Part shown: one piece after another, positions 11,027-13,850 of the stretch | How positions within the stretch are numbered: the first letter of the stretch is position 1 | Layout: each line of letters opens with the position of its first letter | Origin: JBQCHF01 sp051953655 | Lineage (GTDB): Bacteria > Actinomycetota > Actinomycetes > Motilibacterales > Motilibacteraceae | DNA: 13,850 bases | Reading direction: 5' to 3' | NCBI GenBank assembly: GCA_051953655.1 | Contig: JBQCIO010000041.1 | Span: 1 to 13,850 of the forward strand | Notes under the pieces: generated by a model | Database searches by the model: none | Seen by the model: the letters and a program-made list of their open reading frames with translations, nothing else | What the model was told of the DNA's origin: nothing | Translations under genes and position numbers: made by a program

Positions 11027-13850
11027 ATGACGCAGCACCGCGGTGTGCCCTCCGTGCTCCCCGTGCGGGCGTGGCGCCGTGACGGCGTCGCGCGGCTCGG
11101 CTCACCCCTGGGCGCGGAGCTCGGGTGGCTGGCCGCCTACGCCCTGGCCGTGCTGCTCGGCCGGGCCGCCCGCTGGGAGGGGCTGCCCTTCACGCTGGTC
11201 TGGCCGGCCGCGGGAGTCGCGGCCCTGGCCTGGGCCGCGGTGGGCCGGCGGGGGGTCTCGCGCCGCCGCTTCGGGGCCTGCCTGGTCGGCGTCACCGTCG
11301 TGCTCAACCTGCTCACCGGCGTGCCGCTGCTCATGGCGCTGGTGTTCGGGGCGGCCAATCTGGTCCAGCCGGTCGTGTTCTGCCGGGTGCGGGGCGACCG
11401 CGGGTCCGGCCGCACGGCCCGGCCCGAGGACCTGCTCGTCATCGCCCGGGCCAGCCTGGCCGGGGCGCTCGCCTCGGCCGGTCTGATGGTTCCCGGGGCG
11501 GTGGTCCTGCAGCACGGCTCGGCCGGCCTGTCGCTGCTGCACTGGGTGGTCCGCAACGGCGCGAGCCTGTTCGTCCTCGTCGCGCTGGCCGCTGCCGCCA
11601 CCGGTGCCGGGCCCCGCCCGCAGCTGCGGGTGCCGCTCGGGGAGCGGCTCGCCGTCGACGTCGCGGTGCTCGCCAGCTGCCTGCCGGTCGCGGTGGTGGC
11701 CCAGCCGGCGGCGTGGCTGCCCGGGCCGCTGCTGGTGTGGTCGGCCCTGCGCCGCCCCACCCGGGTGGTCGCCGGGCAGGTCGCCTTGGTCGGTGCCTCG
11801 TTCGTCGTCCTGACCTGGCTGGGCATCGGTCCCTTCGGCGCGCTCGCCCCGCTGGCCAAGATGCTGTTCGCGCAGGCCTACGTCGTCGTGGTGGTCTTCG
11901 TCGCGCTGGCGCTGGCGCTGGTGCGCGACTCCCGCGCGCTGCTGCTGGAGGAGGTGGCCGAGCGCGAGCAGCACTTCCGGCTGCTGGCCGAGAACTCCGG
12001 CGACGCCATCGGGCGGGTCGCGCGCGACGGCACCGTGCTGTGGACCAGCCCCCAGTCCGAGTGGGTCTTCGGGTGGACCGCGGCGGAGCTGGGCGAGGCC
12101 GACCGGCAGGACGTCATCGACCCCGAGGACCTGCCGGCTGTCGTCGCCGCGACCGAGCGGGTGTTCTCCGGGACCGTCGACGTGGAGACCATCCGCTTCC
12201 GGGTGCGCCAGCCCGACGGGGCGTCGGCGCGCTGGGTGGAGAGCCGGCTGCGCCCGGTGCGCCGGGGCGGCGCCGTGGTGGAGATGGTCACCTCGGCGCG
12301 GGACGTGAGCAGCACGGTGCGCCGCGAGGAGCTGCTGGCCGCCGCCTACGAGGACGTCGACCGGGCCCGGGCGCTCCTGCACGGCTCGGTGGACGCGATG
12401 CGCGAGGTCTTCCTGGTGCTCGCCGTGGAGGGCCGGGACGCGGTGGAGCCGACGGCCGGCCCGGGCACCCGGGTGCTGCTGGCCAACGCGGCCGCGGTCG
12501 AGCGCTTCGCCGTCGCCGACCCGGTCGGGCACGACCTGGCCGAGCTGCTGCCGGCGGCGGGGGACGAGGTCGGCGACTGCGTGCGCCGGGCCGCGGCCGG
12601 GGCCGGATCGCAGGTGCTGCGGTTCGACCACGAGCGGGTCGACGGCACCTGGGCCGGCACCGAGGAGCTCATCGTCACCTCGGTCGGCCAGGACCGGCTC
12701 ATCGCGGTGCTGCGCGACGTCACCGGCGACGAGGCCCGGCTGCGCCAGGTGTCCGAGGACCGCGAGCTGGCCCTGCACGCCGCCACCCACGACGCGCTCA
12801 CCGGCCTGCCCAACCGGACCGCGCTGCGCCAGCGCCTGTCCGCCGCGCTGGCCGCCTGCCCGCCGGGGGAGCAGGTGGGCGTGGTGTTCATCGACCTCGA
12901 CGGTTTCAAGGAGGTCAACGACCGCTGGGGGCACGCGGCCGGTGACGTCGTGCTGCGCGCCGTCGGCGCCCGGCTGGCCGCGCTGGTGCGACCGGCCGAC
13001 ACCGCCGCCCGGCTGGCCGGCGACGAGTTCGTCCTCGTGCTGCGCCACCTGCCGGCACAGTGGGACGCCGCCCAGCTGCTCAGCTCCGTGCAGACCAGGC
13101 TCGGCCAGCCGGTGGAGGTCACCTGGGCCGACGAGCGCACCGAGCAGACCCGGCGCGTGCTGGTGCGGCCGGCGGCGAGCATGGGTGTGGTCACCGCCGC
13201 AGCCGGCGAGGACTTCGACGTCGAGGCGCTGCTGGCCTCCGCCGACAGCAGGATGTACGAGGACAAGCGGCGGAAGGCCGGCGACCGCTCGCACGAGGAC
13301 CACTCCGACGATGTGTCGGAGAATGAGCCGTCGGGGCTGCCGGACAGGGGCCCGGAACAGGCGATGCCGGCGCTGCCCGCTCCGCGCACCGAGCTGCCGG
13401 GCGAGCGGGACGTGCTGACCGGGCTGCCCGGCCGGGCTGCCCTGCTCGCCGCGGCCGGTGCGGCGCTCGCCCGCGGCGACCAGGCCCCCCTGGCGCTGCT
13501 GCTGTGCGACGTCGACGCCTTCCACCAGGTGAACGCGACCTACGGGACCGAGGTGGGAGACCGGGTGCTCACCCGCATCGCCGACCGGATGACCCGGGTC
13601 ACCGCCGCCGGAGAGGGGGACGAGCACCTGTCCGTGGTGGTCGGCCGGGTGGGCCCGGACGAGTTCGGCGTGCTGCTCGAGCTGCCCACCGTGGGTGACC
13701 GCGCGCCGGCCGACATCGTCTCCGACGTCGTGTCGGAGGTGCTCGACGCGTTCGCCCAGCCGCTGGAGCTGGACGGACTGGAGGTCCGGGTCGGGCTGAC
13801 CGTGGGCAGCAGCCTGCTCCCGGGCCAGGCCGACCACGCCGGCCGGGTCG
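11027..13850 (+). CDS. MASE1-like/PAS/tandem-GGDEF membrane signalling protein (3' partial)
   Basis: A large c-di-GMP-type signalling protein; the frame is open for 941 codons to the window edge, so the C-terminus is missing. Residues about 25-305 form a multi-helix membrane sensor resembling MASE1 (LPFTLVWPAAGVAALAWAA near the start, then ANLVQPVVFCR and further helices). A PAS domain spans about 314-428 (EQHFRLLAENSGDAIGRV to TSARDVS), and a second PAS-like segment about 440-575. The first GGDEF domain starts at THDALTGLPN (587). It has the metal-binding Asp623 (FIDLDGFKEVN), an inhibitory-site RxxD (RPAD, 655-658) exactly five residues before the signature, and the signature AGDEF (664-668). 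A second GGDEF-like domain starts at DVLTGLPGRAAL, with Asp828 (LLCDVDAF) and signature GPDEF (876-880), lacking the RxxD. An acidic/proline linker joins them. The ATG at 11027 follows AAAGGGA. An EAL domain beyond the edge is possible but unseen. Confidence 0.92.
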   Translation, partial: MTQHRGVPSVLPVRAWRRDGVARLGSPLGAELGWLAAYALAVLLGRAARWEGLPFTLVWPAAGVAALAWAAVGRRGVSRRRFGACLVGVTVVLNLLTGVPLLMALVFGAANLVQPVVFCRVRGDRGSGRTARPEDLLVIARASLAGALASAGLMVPGAVVLQHGSAGLSLLHWVVRNGASLFVLVALAAAATGAGPRPQLRVPLGERLAVDVAVLASCLPVAVVAQPAAWLPGPLLVWSALRRPTRVVAGQVALVGASFVVLTWLGIGPFGALAPLAKMLFAQAYVVVVVFVALALALVRDSRALLLEEVAEREQHFRLLAENSGDAIGRVARDGTVLWTSPQSEWVFGWTAAELGEADRQDVIDPEDLPAVVAATERVFSGTVDVETIRFRVRQPDGASARWVESRLRPVRRGGAVVEMVTSARDVSSTVRREELLAAAYEDVDRARALLHGSVDAMREVFLVLAVEGRDAVEPTAGPGTRVLLANAAAVERFAVADPVGHDLAELLPAAGDEVGDCVRRAAAGAGSQVLRFDHERVDGTWAGTEELIVTSVGQDRLIAVLRDVTGDEARLRQVSEDRELALHAATHDALTGLPNRTALRQRLSAALAACPPGEQVGVVFIDLDGFKEVNDRWGHAAGDVVLRAVGARLAALVRPADTAARLAGDEFVLVLRHLPAQWDAAQLLSSVQTRLGQPVEVTWADERTEQTRRVLVRPAASMGVVTAAAGEDFDVEALLASADSRMYEDKRRKAGDRSHEDHSDDVSENEPSGLPDRGPEQAMPALPAPRTELPGERDVLTGLPGRAALLAAAGAALARGDQAPLALLLCDVDAFHQVNATYGTEVGDRVLTRIADRMTRVTAAGEGDEHLSVVVGRVGPDEFGVLLELPTVGDRAPADIVSDVVSEVLDAFAQPLELDGLEVRVGLTVGSSLLPGQADHAGRV

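Noticed and set aside
11102..13837. A 911-codon open frame on the minus strand opposite the GGDEF gene.
   Set aside because: It is the antisense shadow of a GC-rich gene: low-complexity Gly/Gln/Arg/His composition and no domain, whereas the plus strand encodes recognisable PAS and GGDEF domains.
1..13850. CRISPR arrays, tRNA or rRNA genes, insertion sequences, phage attachment sites and riboswitches.
   Set aside because: No regularly spaced repeats, tRNA-like cloverleaf, transposase motif or flanking direct repeats were seen on reading both strands.

Overview
The window is a stretch of very GC-rich, gene-dense actinobacterial chromosome. The GC-loaded third codon positions, leaderless-looking promoters, MmyB-type regulator, heliorhodopsin and actinobacterial style of the hydrolases and signalling proteins fit a Geodermatophilaceae-like genome (Blastococcus, Geodermatophilus or Modestobacter). 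That family-level placement is inference from gene style, not from a marker gene. No RNA genes, insertion sequences, CRISPR arrays or origins were seen, and no gene-free stretch exceeds 300 bases.

Layout. (1) 2-1641, plus strand: a 5'-truncated XRE/MmyB-type regulator, whose last part looks frameshifted, then a heliorhodopsin (retinal-binding seven-helix protein). (2) 1716-2150, minus: a small exported protein, converging on the heliorhodopsin across a strong hairpin. (3) 2390-5127: a drug-resistance-type module. A MerR-family regulator with a GyrI-like ligand domain (plus) is divergent from a 14-helix MFS exporter followed by a SnoaL/NTF2-fold protein (both minus). The 102-base gap holds two promoters of the same design, each with a TTGAC -35 box, a 19-base spacer containing a CTCCC/GGGAG palindrome, and a predicted leaderless start. 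(4) 5204-6700, minus: a type-B carboxylesterase with a complete Ser-Glu-His triad, separated from the MerR gene by a perfect 17-bp terminator stem. (5) 6826-8313, plus: a two-gene unit of an alpha/beta-fold serine hydrolase and a peptidase-E-like (S51) protein, both with Ser-Ala-Gly nucleophile elbows. (6) 8389-9462, plus: an unrecognised, extremely tryptophan-rich protein. (7) 9595-13850: a soluble GAF-histidine kinase (minus) divergent from a large membrane MASE1-like/PAS/PAS-like/GGDEF/GGDEF signalling protein (plus) that runs off the window end.

The clearest functional unit is the MerR/MFS/NTF2 module, a self-contained ligand-induced export system. The rest is a set of sensory genes (heliorhodopsin, histidine kinase, c-di-GMP protein) and hydrolases with no direct sequence evidence that they work together. 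The points most worth a second look are the heliorhodopsin's altered proton-acceptor residues, the twin MerR promoters, the tandem GGDEF domains with variant signatures, the S51 protein lacking its usual acid, and the tryptophan-rich orphan.
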